A stretch of DNA of 55,148 nt, from NCBI GenBank assembly GCA_903896015.1, contig CAITWF010000083.1, forward strand, positions 1 to 55,148. The letters are read 5' to 3'. This stretch comes from an uncultured Opitutia bacterium (GTDB taxonomy: Bacteria; Verrucomicrobiota; Verrucomicrobiia; Opitutales; Opitutaceae). Below are positions 1 through 8,970 of the stretch, in pieces (the stretch's first letter is position 1; each line of letters starts with the position of its first letter). Below the pieces are notes generated by a model. It saw nothing but the letters and a program-made list of their open reading frames with translations. It was not told the DNA's origin and did not search any database. A program made the translations under genes and the position numbers.

Positions 1-92
1 CGGCTCGGCAGTTGTCCTTCGGCTAGACCTTCCTTCTGCAAGGCGGTCATCAGACTGACATTCACTTTCGCTCATGTTTCACTGACAAGCAG

Positions 93-112
93 GTGCGCCC
101 TGCTGGGCGCAC
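93..112. repeat. Perfect inverted repeat at window edge
   Basis: Eight-base arms GTGCGCCC and GGGCGCAC flank a TGCT loop, just beyond the rpsA terminator. There is no T-tract on either strand, so a terminator call is not supported. It may belong to a neighbouring gene outside the window. Confidence 0.4.
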
Positions 113-115
113 TAC

Positions 116-147
116 GAAAAAGCCGCCCGGATTGCTCCGGGCGGCTT
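116..147 (-). terminator. Intrinsic terminator of rpsA
   Basis: On the minus strand a perfect 10-bp GC-rich stem (arms at 121-130 and 137-146, loop of six) is followed at once by a T run (the A run at 117-121 on the plus strand). It lies 26 bases past the rpsA stop codon. This is a textbook Rho-independent terminator. Confidence 0.9.
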
Positions 148-172
148 GGAAGTTTTCGGTTCGACCGAAGGA

Positions 173-1846
173 TTACTCCTTCTTGTCCGAGGCGGCATCG
201 AGGATGTCGCCCAAGTTCATCATGTCGTTGCCGGCGCTGCGATTGAGCTGCTCGTAGGCGCTCGTCTCGGCGGCGAGCTGCTCCGAGGAGTAGTTCGCAG
301 CCTTGATCGAGAGGCCGAGGCGGCGCTCTTCGCGATCGATCTTGATGACGCGCGCGCTAACCACTTGGGCCGGCTTGAGCACGTCCTTGATCTTGTCGAT
401 GCGCTCCTCGCTGATTTGCGAGATGTGCACGAGGCCATCGATACCGTCCTTGAGTTCCACGAAGGCGCCGAAGGAGGTGATCTTGGTGACCGTGCCCTGC
501 ACGACGTCGCCGATCTTGAAGAAGGCATCGATGTCGGTCCACGGATCGACCGCGAGCTGCTTCATGCCGAGGCTGATGCGCTGCTGCGAGGAATCGACGT
601 CCAAGACAATCGCGTCCACTTCGTCGCCCTTCTTGAGGACTTCGGAGGGGTGGTTGACCTTGCGGGTCCACGACATGTCGGAGACGTGCACCATGCCGTC
701 GATGCCCTCTTCGAGTTCGATGAAGGCGCCGTAGGTGGTCATGTTGCGGACCTTGCCGCGCACGCGCGCACCGATCGGGTAGTTGTGGCGAACCATGTCC
801 CACGGATTCGGCTCGAGCTGGCGGAGACCGAGGGAGATTTTCTGCTCGTCCTTCTGGATGCCGAGGACGACCGCGTCCAATTCCTGACCGACCTTGAGGA
901 GTTCGGAGGGCTTGGTGATGCGCTTGGTCCAAGACATCTCGGTGATATGCACGAGGCCTTCGACGCCGGGCTCGATCTCAATGAACGCGCCGTAGGGCAC
1001 GAGGTTGACGACTTTGCCGTGAACCTTGGCACCGACGGGGAACTTGCGGTCGATCTCGTCCCACGGATTCTTCGTGGTCTGCTTGAGGCCGAGGGACACG
1101 CGCTCTTTCTCGCGGTTGACCTCGATGATCATGACCTGAATTTCTTCACCCTGCTTCACCATTTCGCTCGGGTGCGAGATGCGACCCCAGCTCATGTCGG
1201 TGATATGGAGAAGGCCGTCCATGCCGTCGAGGTCGATGAATGCGCCGAAGTCCGTGATGTTTTTCACGATGCCCTTGCGCACCTGGCCGGGCTGGATCGA
1301 GTCGAGCAGGTTGCGGCGCTTGCTCGTGCGCTGCTCTTCGATGAGCTCGCGGCGCGACAGCACGATGTTGCGGCGCTCGAGATTGATTTTGAGAACTTTG
1401 AAATCGTAGGTCTGGCCGACGTATTGATCGAGGTTCTTGGGGGGCTGGATGTCGATGTGCGAGGCGGGCATGAACGCATCGACGCCGATGCTGATGATCA
1501 GGCCGCCCTTGACCTTGGCCTTCACTCGGCCGGCGGCGACAGAGCCTTCCGGGAACTTCGTAAGGATGTTATCCCAATTCTTCTTTTGCTCGGCGAGGTC
1601 GAACGACAAGACCGGCGCGCCGGATTTGTCTTCGAGTTTTTCAACGAGCACCTCGATCGTGGAGCCGATTTGCAGCTCGCCGATGTCGAGAAATTCGTGG
1701 GCGGGAATGACGCCTTCGGACTTACCGCCGATATCGACGACAACTTCGTTCTGGCGGATTTCGGTGATGACGCCCGGGACGATTGCGCCTTCCTTCAACT
1801 TGTCGAAGGAGGACTGGGCGAGGAGATCTTGCATTACTGAACTCAT
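173..1846 (-). CDS. rpsA: 30S ribosomal protein S1
   Basis: Ribosomal protein S1 binds mRNA and helps it dock on the 30S subunit. The 557-aa product has the length of E. coli S1 and about six consecutive S1/OB-fold repeats. Repeats 3-6 carry the typical pattern G-x-V-x-x-(I/M)-x-x-(Y/F)-G-A-F-(I/V)-(E/D)-L followed by G-L-V/L-H-(I/V)-S/T-(D/E)-M-S-W (for example GAFIDLDGMDGLLHITDMSW). The reading frame is open further upstream, but homology begins at MSSVMQDLL, so I place the start there (ATG at 1846). No Shine-Dalgarno motif precedes it. Monocistronic, ending in a strong terminator. S1 matters more than usual here because the window's genes lack SD motifs. Confidence 0.96.
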   Translation of the reverse strand: MSSVMQDLLAQSSFDKLKEGAIVPGVITEIRQNEVVVDIGGKSEGVIPAHEFLDIGELQIGSTIEVLVEKLEDKSGAPVLSFDLAEQKKNWDNILTKFPEGSVAAGRVKAKVKGGLIISIGVDAFMPASHIDIQPPKNLDQYVGQTYDFKVLKINLERRNIVLSRRELIEEQRTSKRRNLLDSIQPGQVRKGIVKNITDFGAFIDLDGMDGLLHITDMSWGRISHPSEMVKQGEEIQVMIIEVNREKERVSLGLKQTTKNPWDEIDRKFPVGAKVHGKVVNLVPYGAFIEIEPGVEGLVHITEMSWTKRITKPSELLKVGQELDAVVLGIQKDEQKISLGLRQLEPNPWDMVRHNYPIGARVRGKVRNMTTYGAFIELEEGIDGMVHVSDMSWTRKVNHPSEVLKKGDEVDAIVLDVDSSQQRISLGMKQLAVDPWTDIDAFFKIGDVVQGTVTKITSFGAFVELKDGIDGLVHISQISEERIDKIKDVLKPAQVVSARVIKIDREERRLGLSIKAANYSSEQLAAETSAYEQLNRSAGNDMMNLGDILDAASDKKE

Positions 1847-2057
1847 ATGCGGAAAACCGGACCGCCGTCGCTTGCTCCAAGGCGCCGTCAGACCGGTGGT
1901 GACCCCGTCGTAAAACGAGGCCGATTGGTTGATGGTTAGACTAACGAGACGGGTTGGCGGGAGCATCGCGGCAACGCCAACCAGACCAATAAGAACAGCC
2001 GCGAAGGATCAGCGTCCCAAGCCACCCTACCCGCGGCAAGCCGAATCTGCGGGGAAA

Positions 2058-2543
2058 TCAGGGCGCTTTTGCCGCACCCTGCTGCCCATCGAGCGCCTTT
2101 TGAACAGCCCGCAAGAAGCTGTCGTAAAGCGGGGTATCGCGCAGCGGAGTCTCTGTCGCAATCCCGGCGTGGTTCGATGAATCAGCCTCGATCACTTCCT
2201 TGAGCACGACCACCACTTCGGCCCCCTCGCCCGCTTCGTGGATGCGCACCTTCATCGAAACCTGCCGCGCGCTGTTTGGGACGTCACCGCCCATGACGCC
2301 GCTCACCGCCTCAAATGTTCCCTGCGCGGCACCGCCGCGCAGAAACCGGAAGCCGAGACTATTCGCCGCGACCCGCACGGCTTCATAGACTGAGCGCGGT
2401 GGCGCAGCGTAGTCGCGCACCTGGGATTCATCACGCGCATCGAGCTTGTCGCGCACGCGATCGGCGACATTGGACAGCGAATCGCAGCCCGAGAAAAGAC
2501 TGAGCGACACGAGTGCAAAGGTGAATAGAAGGGAGCGTTTCAT
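2058..2543 (-). CDS. Small lipoprotein of unknown function
   Basis: A 161-aa protein with a lipoprotein signal peptide: basic start MKRS, a hydrophobic stretch, then FSGC with Cys at about residue 19 (slightly off the usual L-x-G/A-C lipobox). The mature part has an alpha/beta look with an AAPPRSVYEAVRVAANSLGF segment and a later VSMKVRIHEAGEGAEVVVVLKEV strand pair. This resembles small lipoproteins of the DUF3568 kind, a guess from appearance only. The start ATG at 2543 overlaps the aguA stop in an ATGA junction, so it is probably co-translated as the last gene of the hisG-aguB-aguA cluster. I can infer no link to polyamines beyond position. Confidence 0.75.
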   Translation of the reverse strand: MKRSLLFTFALVSLSLFSGCDSLSNVADRVRDKLDARDESQVRDYAAPPRSVYEAVRVAANSLGFRFLRGGAAQGTFEAVSGVMGGDVPNSARQVSMKVRIHEAGEGAEVVVVLKEVIEADSSNHAGIATETPLRDTPLYDSFLRAVQKALDGQQGAAKAP

Positions 2544-3592
2544 GAGAGCGAGGAGGCGGGTTGTTGCTGTGAAATGCAATGAAGAGTGCCAAGTCCCCAG
2601 ACGAGTTCCACGCAATCGATCGGAACGATCTCTCGTCCGGGAAAACACGCGCCGAGCACGTCCCTCGCCTCCGCGTCGCGGCGTGGCTGACGGAACGACG
2701 GCACCAACACCGCGCCGTTAATCACCAGAAAATTCGCGTAACTCGCCGGCAGGCGCACACCCTCGCAGTAGAGCGGTGCGGGCATCGGCAACTCGGCAAT
2801 GCGAAACTTCCTTCCCGACGGCGCGCGCATGTCTCGCAGGCGTGCGAGATTCTCCGCGAGCACTGGAAAGTTCACGTCGCGCTTGTTTCGCTCCACCGCC
2901 GTGACAATCCCATCCGCCGAAAAAAACCGCGAGAGATCGTCGACGTGACCGTCCGTGTCGTCGCCTACGATGCCGTCGCCGAGCCACAGAATCGTCTGCA
3001 CGCCGAGCATCTCGCGCAGCGCTTGTTCGATCTCGGCGCGCGAGAGCGCGGGGTTGCGGTTCGGATTGAGCAGGCACGCCTCGGTGGTGAGCAAGAGCCC
3101 CGCTCCGTTCACGTCGATCGAGCCGCCTTCGAGGATCATCTTGCGCGCGAAGCGCCGCAACCCGAGGGCGCGAGCGATGTGCGATGGAATCGCGTTGTCC
3201 CGATCGAACGGCAGATATTTTCCGCCCCACGCGTTGTAATCCCAGTCGGTGAGCGCAACTTCGCCGGTCTTCTGGCGCTTCACGAAAATCGGCCCGTGAT
3301 CACGGCACCATGTGTCGTCCGTCGGATGATCGAAGAACGCGATCCGCGTCAGGTCCGCGCCCGCCTGCGCGCACAAGCGCTTCGCGCGCGGCAGGAGAGC
3401 GGCAGCACAATTGACGCGCACTTTTTCGAATCGGCTGATCGTCGCGACAATTTCGGCGAATTTTTTGGGGATCGGACGGAAGTGCCCGGGCCACGTCGCA
3501 CGTTTGTGCGGCCACGAGAGCCACACTGCTTCCTGCGGCTCCCACTCAGCCGGCATCCGAAAACCGAGCGCGGCGGGCGTCATCGCTTTCAT
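2540..3592 (-). CDS. aguA: Agmatine deiminase
   Basis: Hydrolyses agmatine to N-carbamoylputrescine and ammonia, the second step of the arginine decarboxylase route to putrescine; cytoplasmic. The 350-aa product has family hallmarks: TWCRDHGP near residue 94, EGGSID (155-160), the catalytic His in DDTDGHVDDLSRF (H216), and the nucleophilic Cys in LGTLHCISQQQP (C339). Full length for the porphyromonas-type peptidyl-arginine/agmatine deiminase fold. The ATG overlaps the aguB stop by four bases; a second ATG three codons in is also possible. AguB, the next enzyme in the pathway, lies directly upstream. Confidence 0.95.
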   Translation of the reverse strand: MKAMTPAALGFRMPAEWEPQEAVWLSWPHKRATWPGHFRPIPKKFAEIVATISRFEKVRVNCAAALLPRAKRLCAQAGADLTRIAFFDHPTDDTWCRDHGPIFVKRQKTGEVALTDWDYNAWGGKYLPFDRDNAIPSHIARALGLRRFARKMILEGGSIDVNGAGLLLTTEACLLNPNRNPALSRAEIEQALREMLGVQTILWLGDGIVGDDTDGHVDDLSRFFSADGIVTAVERNKRDVNFPVLAENLARLRDMRAPSGRKFRIAELPMPAPLYCEGVRLPASYANFLVINGAVLVPSFRQPRRDAEARDVLGACFPGREIVPIDCVELVWGLGTLHCISQQQPASSLS

Positions 3593-4470
3593 GTCTCGTC
3601 GATGAACCGTTTTGTGATGTCGCCGTAGGCATCGATCCGGCGGTCGCGCAGAAACGGCCAGTGCGTGCGCGTCGTTTCGACGTCACCGAGTTTCACAGGC
3701 ACGAGCAAAATCTCCTCCGCATCAACACTCGCCTTCGCGAGAATCTGCCCGCTCGTGCCCGCCACGAAGCTTTGCCCCCAGAACTCAATCCCTGCCCCGC
3801 CCATGGATTTTTCGAGACCGACTCGGTTCGTGACCGCCACGAAACATCCGTTGGCCACGCCGTGGGCGCGCTGGATTGTTTCCCAGGCGCCGTGCTGGTT
3901 CGCGCCGTATTTTTTCTTTTCCTTCGGGTGCCAGCCGATCGCGGTGGGATAGAACAGAATCTCCGCGCCTCGGAGGGCCGTGAGCCGCGCAGCCTCGGGA
4001 TACCATTGGTCCCAACAGATCAGCACGCCGATCTTGCCGAACTTGGTATGCCAGGCGCGAAAGCCGGTGTCGCCGGGTGTAAAATAGAATTTCTCGTAGA
4101 AGAGCGGATCGTCCGGGATGTGCATCTTCCGGTAACGCCCCAGGAGTTTGCCGTCGGCGTCGATGATAACGGCGGTGTTGTGATAGAGCCCCGCCGATCG
4201 CTTTTCGAAGAGCGACGCGACGACGACCACGCCGTGCTTCTTCGCGAACTGCTGAAACGCGGTCGAGCTCGGCCCGGGAATCGATTCGGCCAGCGCGAAG
4301 TTCGCGTGGTCTTCGCTCTGGCAGAAATACTGCGAGCGAAACAATTCCTGCGTGCAGATGATGTTCGCGCCATTTTTTGCGGCGCGCTCGGCGAGGGCAA
4401 GGGTCTTCGCCAGATTCGCAACCGGATCGGCGCCGCAGGCGTGTTGGAGGAGGCCGAGCGTGACGTTCAT
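3589..4470 (-). CDS. aguB: N-carbamoylputrescine amidohydrolase
   Basis: Hydrolyses N-carbamoylputrescine to putrescine, CO2 and ammonia. The 293-aa nitrilase-superfamily protein shows the Glu-Lys-Cys triad: E42 in CTQELF, K115 in YRKMHIPDDP, C152 in GVLICWDQWYPEAAR. The segments FYEKFYFTPGD and TAIGWHPKEKK are typical of AguB rather than general nitrilases. It sits between hisG (23 bases upstream) and aguA (4-base overlap), which supports the substrate assignment. Confidence 0.95.
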   Translation of the reverse strand: MNVTLGLLQHACGADPVANLAKTLALAERAAKNGANIICTQELFRSQYFCQSEDHANFALAESIPGPSSTAFQQFAKKHGVVVVASLFEKRSAGLYHNTAVIIDADGKLLGRYRKMHIPDDPLFYEKFYFTPGDTGFRAWHTKFGKIGVLICWDQWYPEAARLTALRGAEILFYPTAIGWHPKEKKKYGANQHGAWETIQRAHGVANGCFVAVTNRVGLEKSMGGAGIEFWGQSFVAGTSGQILAKASVDAEEILLVPVKLGDVETTRTHWPFLRDRRIDAYGDITKRFIDET

Positions 4471-4493
4471 GGCGCGGCGGACGCGGCGGCGCG

Positions 4494-5378
4494 TCAGTAA
4501 ACCACTTTGTTGAGCGGATATTCGACGATGCCTTCGGCGCCGAGCGCCTTGAGCTGCGGGATAATTTCGCGGACGACGCTCTCATCGATAATCGTTTCGA
4601 GGGCGATCCACTCCGGCGTGCTGAGTTGCGAGATGGTCGGATTCCGGAGTGCGGGCAGGGCCTTCACCACCGCGTCGAGCGCGGCCTTCGGAAGATTCAT
4701 CTTCAGGCCCACCTTCGATTCCGCTTCGAGCGCGCCCTTGAGCAGCAGCGCGATCGTTTCGATCTTTTTACGTTTCGCCGGGTTCGCCCAGCTCTTCTTA
4801 TTCGCGATGAGCTTGGTGTTCGTCTCCAGCAGCGTGTCGACGATGCGAAGCTTGTTCGCGCGCAACGACGATCCCGTTTCCGTGATATCAACGATCGCGT
4901 CGACGAGGTCGGGCACCTTGACCTCGGTCGCGCCCCAGGAAAATTCCACGTCCACCTTCACGCCCTTTCTCGCGAAATAGTTTTTTGTGGTATTGATGAG
5001 TTCGGTCGCGACGCGTTTGCCAGCGAGATCGGCGGCCGATTTCACCGAAGAGGCTTCGGGGACGCACAGCACCCAACGCGACTTTAGCGTGGACGCCTTG
5101 CTGTAGATTAGGTCGCACACTTCGACGACATCGGACCCGTTTTCCAGCACCCAATCATGGCCGGTCAGGCCACAGTCGAAAAAACCATGCTCGACGTAGC
5201 GGCTGACCTCTTGCGCGCGGATGAAGCGTCCGTCGAGCTCAGGATCGTCGATCGACGGACGGTAGCTGCGCGAGCTCGTGGTGATTTTCCACCCGGCTTT
5301 GGCGAAGAGGGCTTTGGTCGATTCCTCAAGGCTGCCTTTCGGCAGCCCGAGCATGAGAAGTGGCGCAGGGTCGGACAC
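4494..5378 (-). CDS. hisG: ATP phosphoribosyltransferase, long form
   Basis: First step of histidine biosynthesis: condenses ATP and PRPP. N-terminal motif [13 protein letters not shown], then the PRPP-binding region with [17 protein letters not shown] (usual E-T-G-x-T/S-L). A C-terminal domain of about 75 residues ([32 protein letters not shown]...) marks the long, self-regulated HisG form that needs no HisZ. I chose GTG at 5378 because a start at the ATG (5354) would cut the first beta strand; the ATG remains an alternative. It leads the hisG-aguB-aguA-lipoprotein cluster. The only other his gene in the window is hisF at 41.4 kb, so his genes are scattered. Confidence 0.93.
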   Translation of the reverse strand: MSDPAPLLMLGLPKGSLEESTKALFAKAGWKITTSSRSYRPSIDDPELDGRFIRAQEVSRYVEHGFFDCGLTGHDWVLENGSDVVEVCDLIYSKASTLKSRWVLCVPEASSVKSAADLAGKRVATELINTTKNYFARKGVKVDVEFSWGATEVKVPDLVDAIVDITETGSSLRANKLRIVDTLLETNTKLIANKKSWANPAKRKKIETIALLLKGALEAESKVGLKMNLPKAALDAVVKALPALRNPTISQLSTPEWIALETIIDESVVREIIPQLKALGAEGIVEYPLNKVVY

Positions 5379-5440
5379 GCCGACACGGCACACGCCGCCG
5401 CGATCACCTTCAAGCAATTTCCGGCGCTGCCGGGCGCAGG

Positions 5441-5467
5441 TTGACAACCCGGCACTTACCTCATACC
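5441..5467 (+). promoter_or_regulatory. Possible sigma70-type promoter for the response regulator
   Basis: A perfect TTGACA at 5441-5446 lies 38 bases before the response regulator start. The best -10 (CATACC, 5462-5467) is only half a match at 15-base spacing, so this is a weak call resting on the -35 box and its place in the divergent hisG/regulator gap. Confidence 0.35.
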
Positions 5468-5484
5468 CCTTCAGTGTTCGGCAC

Positions 5485-6252
5485 ATGCCCACTACGATTC
5501 CTCCCCGCACCGAGGCCAAACCACTGATCGTCATCGTTGAGGATGAGGCGGAGCTCGCCCAGCTCGTCGCCCATCAGCTCGAAAAGGCGGGCATGCGCAC
5601 GCAGATTTGCTCGCGCGCCGAGCACGCGGTCCGGTTTCTCAAAAAGAATTTCGCCAACCTGATCCTGCTCGACATCACGCTGCCCGACAAATCGGGCTTC
5701 AGTGTGCTCGAGGATCTCAAGGCCGCCGACATCACCGTGCCCGTGATTTTCGTCACCGGCAACGTCGAGGAGATGAGCAAAGTCCGCGGGCTCAACATGG
5801 GCGGCGACGACTACATCACCAAGCCCTTCAGTTACGCCGAGCTCGTCGCCCGCATCAACGCCGTCCTCCGCCGCACCGAATCAAAGACCGATCTGAACGT
5901 CACGAAAAACGTCAGGATCAGTGACGAACCGTTCGATTTCTGTGGCGCGCGCGTCACCCCGCAGCGGCTGGAAATCGCATTTCCAAAGTCCGGCATCCAT
6001 CAACTTGGCCGCAAGGAGCTTGGTATCCTCGCCTACCTCAACGCGCACGCCGGCCAGGTCATCACGCGCAAGGCGCTCATTCACTCGGTCTGGGGCATTC
6101 ATGCCGACGTGAAAAGTCGCTCGCTCGATCAATACGTCGTCAAGGTCCGCGATCTCTTTGAGTCGCAGGGGCTCGACCTCACGACCTTTCGCACCGTGCA
6201 CGGAATCGGCTACATCTTCGATCCGAAGGGCGTCTCCAAAGAGGGGCTCTGA
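5485..6252 (+). CDS. OmpR/PhoB-family response regulator
   Basis: A 255-aa two-component response regulator. The receiver domain (residues about 14-130) has acidic pocket ED at 19-20, phospho-acceptor D63 in [11 protein letters not shown]91 and K113 in YITKPFS. The C-terminal winged helix (about 145-248) shows the OmpR signature: [31 protein letters not shown], then [15 protein letters not shown] and the wing TVHGIGYIF. No histidine kinase is adjacent, so it is an orphan here; the kinases at 10-15 kb lie 4 kb away and could be partners, but nothing in the sequence proves it. Divergent from hisG. Confidence 0.93.
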   Translation: MPTTIPPRTEAKPLIVIVEDEAELAQLVAHQLEKAGMRTQICSRAEHAVRFLKKNFANLILLDITLPDKSGFSVLEDLKAADITVPVIFVTGNVEEMSKVRGLNMGGDDYITKPFSYAELVARINAVLRRTESKTDLNVTKNVRISDEPFDFCGARVTPQRLEIAFPKSGIHQLGRKELGILAYLNAHAGQVITRKALIHSVWGIHADVKSRSLDQYVVKVRDLFESQGLDLTTFRTVHGIGYIFDPKGVSKEGL

Positions 6253-6254
6253 GG

Positions 6255-6270
6255 GCGTCGTCGACGACGC
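6255..6270. repeat. 16-bp perfect palindrome between convergent genes
   Basis: GCGTCGTC followed directly by GACGACGC fills nearly all of the 18-base gap between the response regulator stop and the stop of the 71-aa gene. It could act in bidirectional termination, but there is no T-tract. Confidence 0.45.
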
Positions 6271-6486
6271 TCAGCTGCTCAAGTCGCAGACCTCGTTCAC
6301 GCGCACGAGCGCATTCGCGAGATGATCCCGGCGCTCCGGCCGGGCGACCTTGCCGCCCTGACTGGCCTCAAGGTGACGCAGCCAGCTCGCCACCAATTCG
6401 GTGTTGTAGGCATTCATGACCAACTCGATTGCCCGGTCGCGGCCGACCAGTTCCGAGATTTTCTTCATGCTGGTTTTTTTGTCCAT
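6271..6486 (-). CDS. Small protein of unknown function (71 aa)
   Basis: A short ORF starting MDKKTSMKKISELVGRDRAI (ATG 6486; MKKIS seven codons in is an alternative). The product is mostly alpha-helical and charged, with no signal peptide or cysteine pair. It fits tightly between two real genes (18 bases from the response regulator, 62 bases from the exonuclease stop) and lies downstream of the exonuclease on the same strand, so it may share its transcript. I do not recognise a family. Confidence 0.6.
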   Translation of the reverse strand: MDKKTSMKKISELVGRDRAIELVMNAYNTELVASWLRHLEASQGGKVARPERRDHLANALVRVNEVCDLSS

Positions 6487-6548
6487 GGGCTTTGTGCGAC
6501 GCACGAAGCTATCCGGTCTAGCCTGCGAAACAAGCCGCGAGTGCGCGC

Positions 6549-7430
6549 TCAAAACAGTTCCGGCTGGCCGTAACGCTCGCGCGCTTCGGCCAGCGTGCCG
6601 CGCATCTCAAACGATTCGAGCAGGCGCAGCAATTCACCGACCTGCGGCTGATTTTTTTTCGCCACGATCGTCGGCAGCGAAAGATTCAGGGTCGTCAGCC
6701 TCAAGTTGAGCCGCAGCTTGTCCGCCTCCGCGGCGACCGCCGCACGGAAACGATCGGGTTTCAACTCCGCTGCGTGCGCGATGACCCCTTCGAGGGTCTG
6801 AAATTCCGCCAGCCACTTTGCGGCTGTCTTCGGGCCGACGCCATCGATGCCGGGGATATTGTCGGACGTATCACCGATCAGCGCGAGATAGTCCGCGATC
6901 TGCGCGGGCGGAACGCCGAATTTTTCCTGCACACCCGCCGCATCCAGCAGGCGCCAGCCAAGCTTCGGATTCGCCGACGGCGGCGGCAGCATGATCTTGA
7001 TGCGATCACTCACCACTTGGGCGAAATCCTTGTCGGAGCTGACGATGATGCTCTCATGCCCGGCGCGCGCAAACGCGACGGCCTGGGCCGCGAGCACGTC
7101 GTCGCTTTCGACGCCGTATTGCTCGATGCCGACGAGTCCCATCGCGCGTGTGAGCTGTTTAATCGGATCAATTTGCTGACGGAGGGCGTCGGGCATTTCC
7201 GCGCGCTGCGCCTTGTATTCCGGGTGCAGTGCGAGCCGATCCTGCGCGCCGCCAAGGTCGAAGAAAACGAGGGTGCCTTCAGGCTTCTCCTGATCCGCGA
7301 GTTTCCATAGCCCCTTCACCCAACCGTGCAGCGCGCCGGTGGGAAACCCGTCCGCGCGCGTCAGCTCCGGGAGCGCGAAGTAGCAGCGATACATCAGATT
7401 GAAGCCGTCCACGAGCAGCCATTTCGACAT
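6549..7430 (-). CDS. Stand-alone 5'-3' exonuclease (Pol I N-domain / FEN-like)
   Basis: A 293-aa nuclease matching the 5'-3' exonuclease domain of DNA polymerase I without a polymerase part. It likely removes RNA primers or 5' flaps using two metal ions. Visible motifs: LLVDGFNLMYRCYFA (D8), VFFDLGGAQDRLALHPEYKAQR, ESDDVLAAQAVAFARAGHESIIVSSDKDFAQVV (metal-binding acidic cluster), then the helix-hairpin-helix IGDTSDNIPGIDGVGPKTAAKWLAEF. Start at the ATG of MSKWLLVDGF; the open frame upstream has no homology. Could be named ExoIX/Xni-like, but those often lack some acidic residues and here they are present. Confidence 0.9.
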   Translation of the reverse strand: MSKWLLVDGFNLMYRCYFALPELTRADGFPTGALHGWVKGLWKLADQEKPEGTLVFFDLGGAQDRLALHPEYKAQRAEMPDALRQQIDPIKQLTRAMGLVGIEQYGVESDDVLAAQAVAFARAGHESIIVSSDKDFAQVVSDRIKIMLPPPSANPKLGWRLLDAAGVQEKFGVPPAQIADYLALIGDTSDNIPGIDGVGPKTAAKWLAEFQTLEGVIAHAAELKPDRFRAAVAAEADKLRLNLRLTTLNLSLPTIVAKKNQPQVGELLRLLESFEMRGTLAEARERYGQPELF

Positions 7431-7540
7431 GGCCGCGAGCCAACCGATTTGTCCGCCCAGCGCCAGCGAAGAATCCGGGCCACCCCGTGGTGCAACAAAG
7501 GTTGCGCATGGCCCGGTGGCTGCTCTGCTTTTCTTTTTCC

Positions 7541-8791
7541 ATGCGCACACTCCGCCTCCTTCTCAGTTCGCTTATTCTTTCGCTGCTCGCCACCGCGTTC
7601 GCGGCACCTGGCGATCCCGCCGTGCTCAAGAACGACCCGACGATCAAGGCCGCGCTAGCTGCTGCCGCAAAAAACGAACCCGAAATGATCGAGCTGCAGG
7701 TGAAGCTCTGCGAAATTCCGGCGCCGCCCTTTAAGGAGGAAAAACGCGCCGCCGCCGTGAAAGCCCTGTTTGAGCAATACGGCTTGAAGAATGTGTTCAT
7801 CGACAAGATCGGCAACGTCGTCGGAACGCGCCCGGGTGCGTCGGCGCGGCCCAACGTCCTCATTCAAGCTCACCTCGACACCGTGTTTCCCGAGGGCACC
7901 GACGTCACGGTTAAGCGTGACGTCAACGTGCTCAAAGCTCCCGGAATCGGTGACGACACGCGCGGCCTCGCGGCCCTCCTCGCTACGATCCGAGCGTTGC
8001 AGGAAGCAAACGTCCAGACGCCCGGCACGATCACGTTTGCCGCCGACGTCGGCGAAGAAGGTCTCGGCGATCTCCGTGGCACCAAGCAACTCCTCAAGGA
8101 AACGCTCAAGGATCAGGTCGACTATTTCATCTCGATCGATGGCTCGGACCCGGCGCAGATCGTTTACGCGGGTGTCGGCAGCTACCGATATCACATCACG
8201 TTCAAGGGACCCGGCGGCCACAGCTACGGTGCGTTCGGGCTCGTGAATCCGATCCATGCGCTCGGCCGCGCCGTCGCCAAAATCGACGAAATCCAGGTAC
8301 CGGTGAATCCGAAGACGACCTTCAATGTTGGCGTCATCGGCGGCGGCACCTCGATCAATTCGATTCCGTTCGAGGGTTGGTTCGATGTCGACATGCGCTC
8401 GACCGACGCGAAGTCACTCGCGGACACCCGCGACAAGATTCTCGCTGCCGTCAACGAGGCGGTGAAGGAAGAAAACGCACGCTGGAAGAACAACGGCACG
8501 ATCACCGCCGACATCCAACTTGTCGGCGATCGGCCCGTCGGCCAGACGCCGCCAGAGTCGAGCATCGTCGTCACCGCACAAGGAGCCGTGCGCGCCGTCG
8601 GCCTGCGACCGCTCCTCACCTCCAGCTCGACCGATTCCAACGCCGCGATGTGGATGGGCATTCCCGCGGTCACCATCGGCGGCGGCGGCATCGCGAAGGA
8701 TTCCCACTCGCTCAGCGAAAGCTTCGATCCGAAGGATTCATGGAAGGGCGTGCAATACGCGATCCTGCTCGTGTCCTCGCTCGCGCAGTAG
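7541..8791 (+). CDS. Secreted M20-family metallopeptidase
   Basis: A 416-aa zinc peptidase of the M20/M28 amidohydrolase superfamily, exported by a signal peptide (MRTLRLLLSSLILSLLATAFA, cleavage before APGDP). Zinc ligands are visible: H111 and D113 in IQAHLDTVFPEG, the bridging acidic residue in GIGDDTRGLAALL (about 138-139), and the E-E pair in DVGEEGLGD (172-173). The dimerisation domain carries GGHSYGAFG. Late motif SSSTDSNAAMWMGIPAVTIGGGG is usual for PepT-like members. Substrate unknown; aminoacyl or dipeptide hydrolysis is the family default. Divergent from the exonuclease gene. Confidence 0.88.
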   Translation: MRTLRLLLSSLILSLLATAFAAPGDPAVLKNDPTIKAALAAAAKNEPEMIELQVKLCEIPAPPFKEEKRAAAVKALFEQYGLKNVFIDKIGNVVGTRPGASARPNVLIQAHLDTVFPEGTDVTVKRDVNVLKAPGIGDDTRGLAALLATIRALQEANVQTPGTITFAADVGEEGLGDLRGTKQLLKETLKDQVDYFISIDGSDPAQIVYAGVGSYRYHITFKGPGGHSYGAFGLVNPIHALGRAVAKIDEIQVPVNPKTTFNVGVIGGGTSINSIPFEGWFDVDMRSTDAKSLADTRDKILAAVNEAVKEENARWKNNGTITADIQLVGDRPVGQTPPESSIVVTAQGAVRAVGLRPLLTSSSTDSNAAMWMGIPAVTIGGGGIAKDSHSLSESFDPKDSWKGVQYAILLVSSLAQ

Positions 8792-8970
8792 TTAGGCTCG
8801 CAGTCCATCCGGCTTGCTCCGGCTCCACCCGCAACGCGCGGACGCCGTCGTGGTCTTTCGTTTCATCCGGGCGGCGATTGTTACATTTCTGCTTCAAGGC
8901 CCGGAGTAGCTCCACGCCGCTTGACCGCGGCGCACCCCGCTTGCTTCCGTAGTGCCCTCCGACTAACGTC

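Noticed and set aside
146-1840. Long open frame (564 aa) on the plus strand opposite rpsA
   Set aside because: It is the complement of rpsA, with Val/Leu/Asp-rich composition and no homology; GC-rich genes often leave such open antisense frames.
5354-5534. Start of hisG far upstream at 5534
   Set aside because: The extra 52 residues have no HisG similarity, and the gene would overlap the divergent response regulator start.
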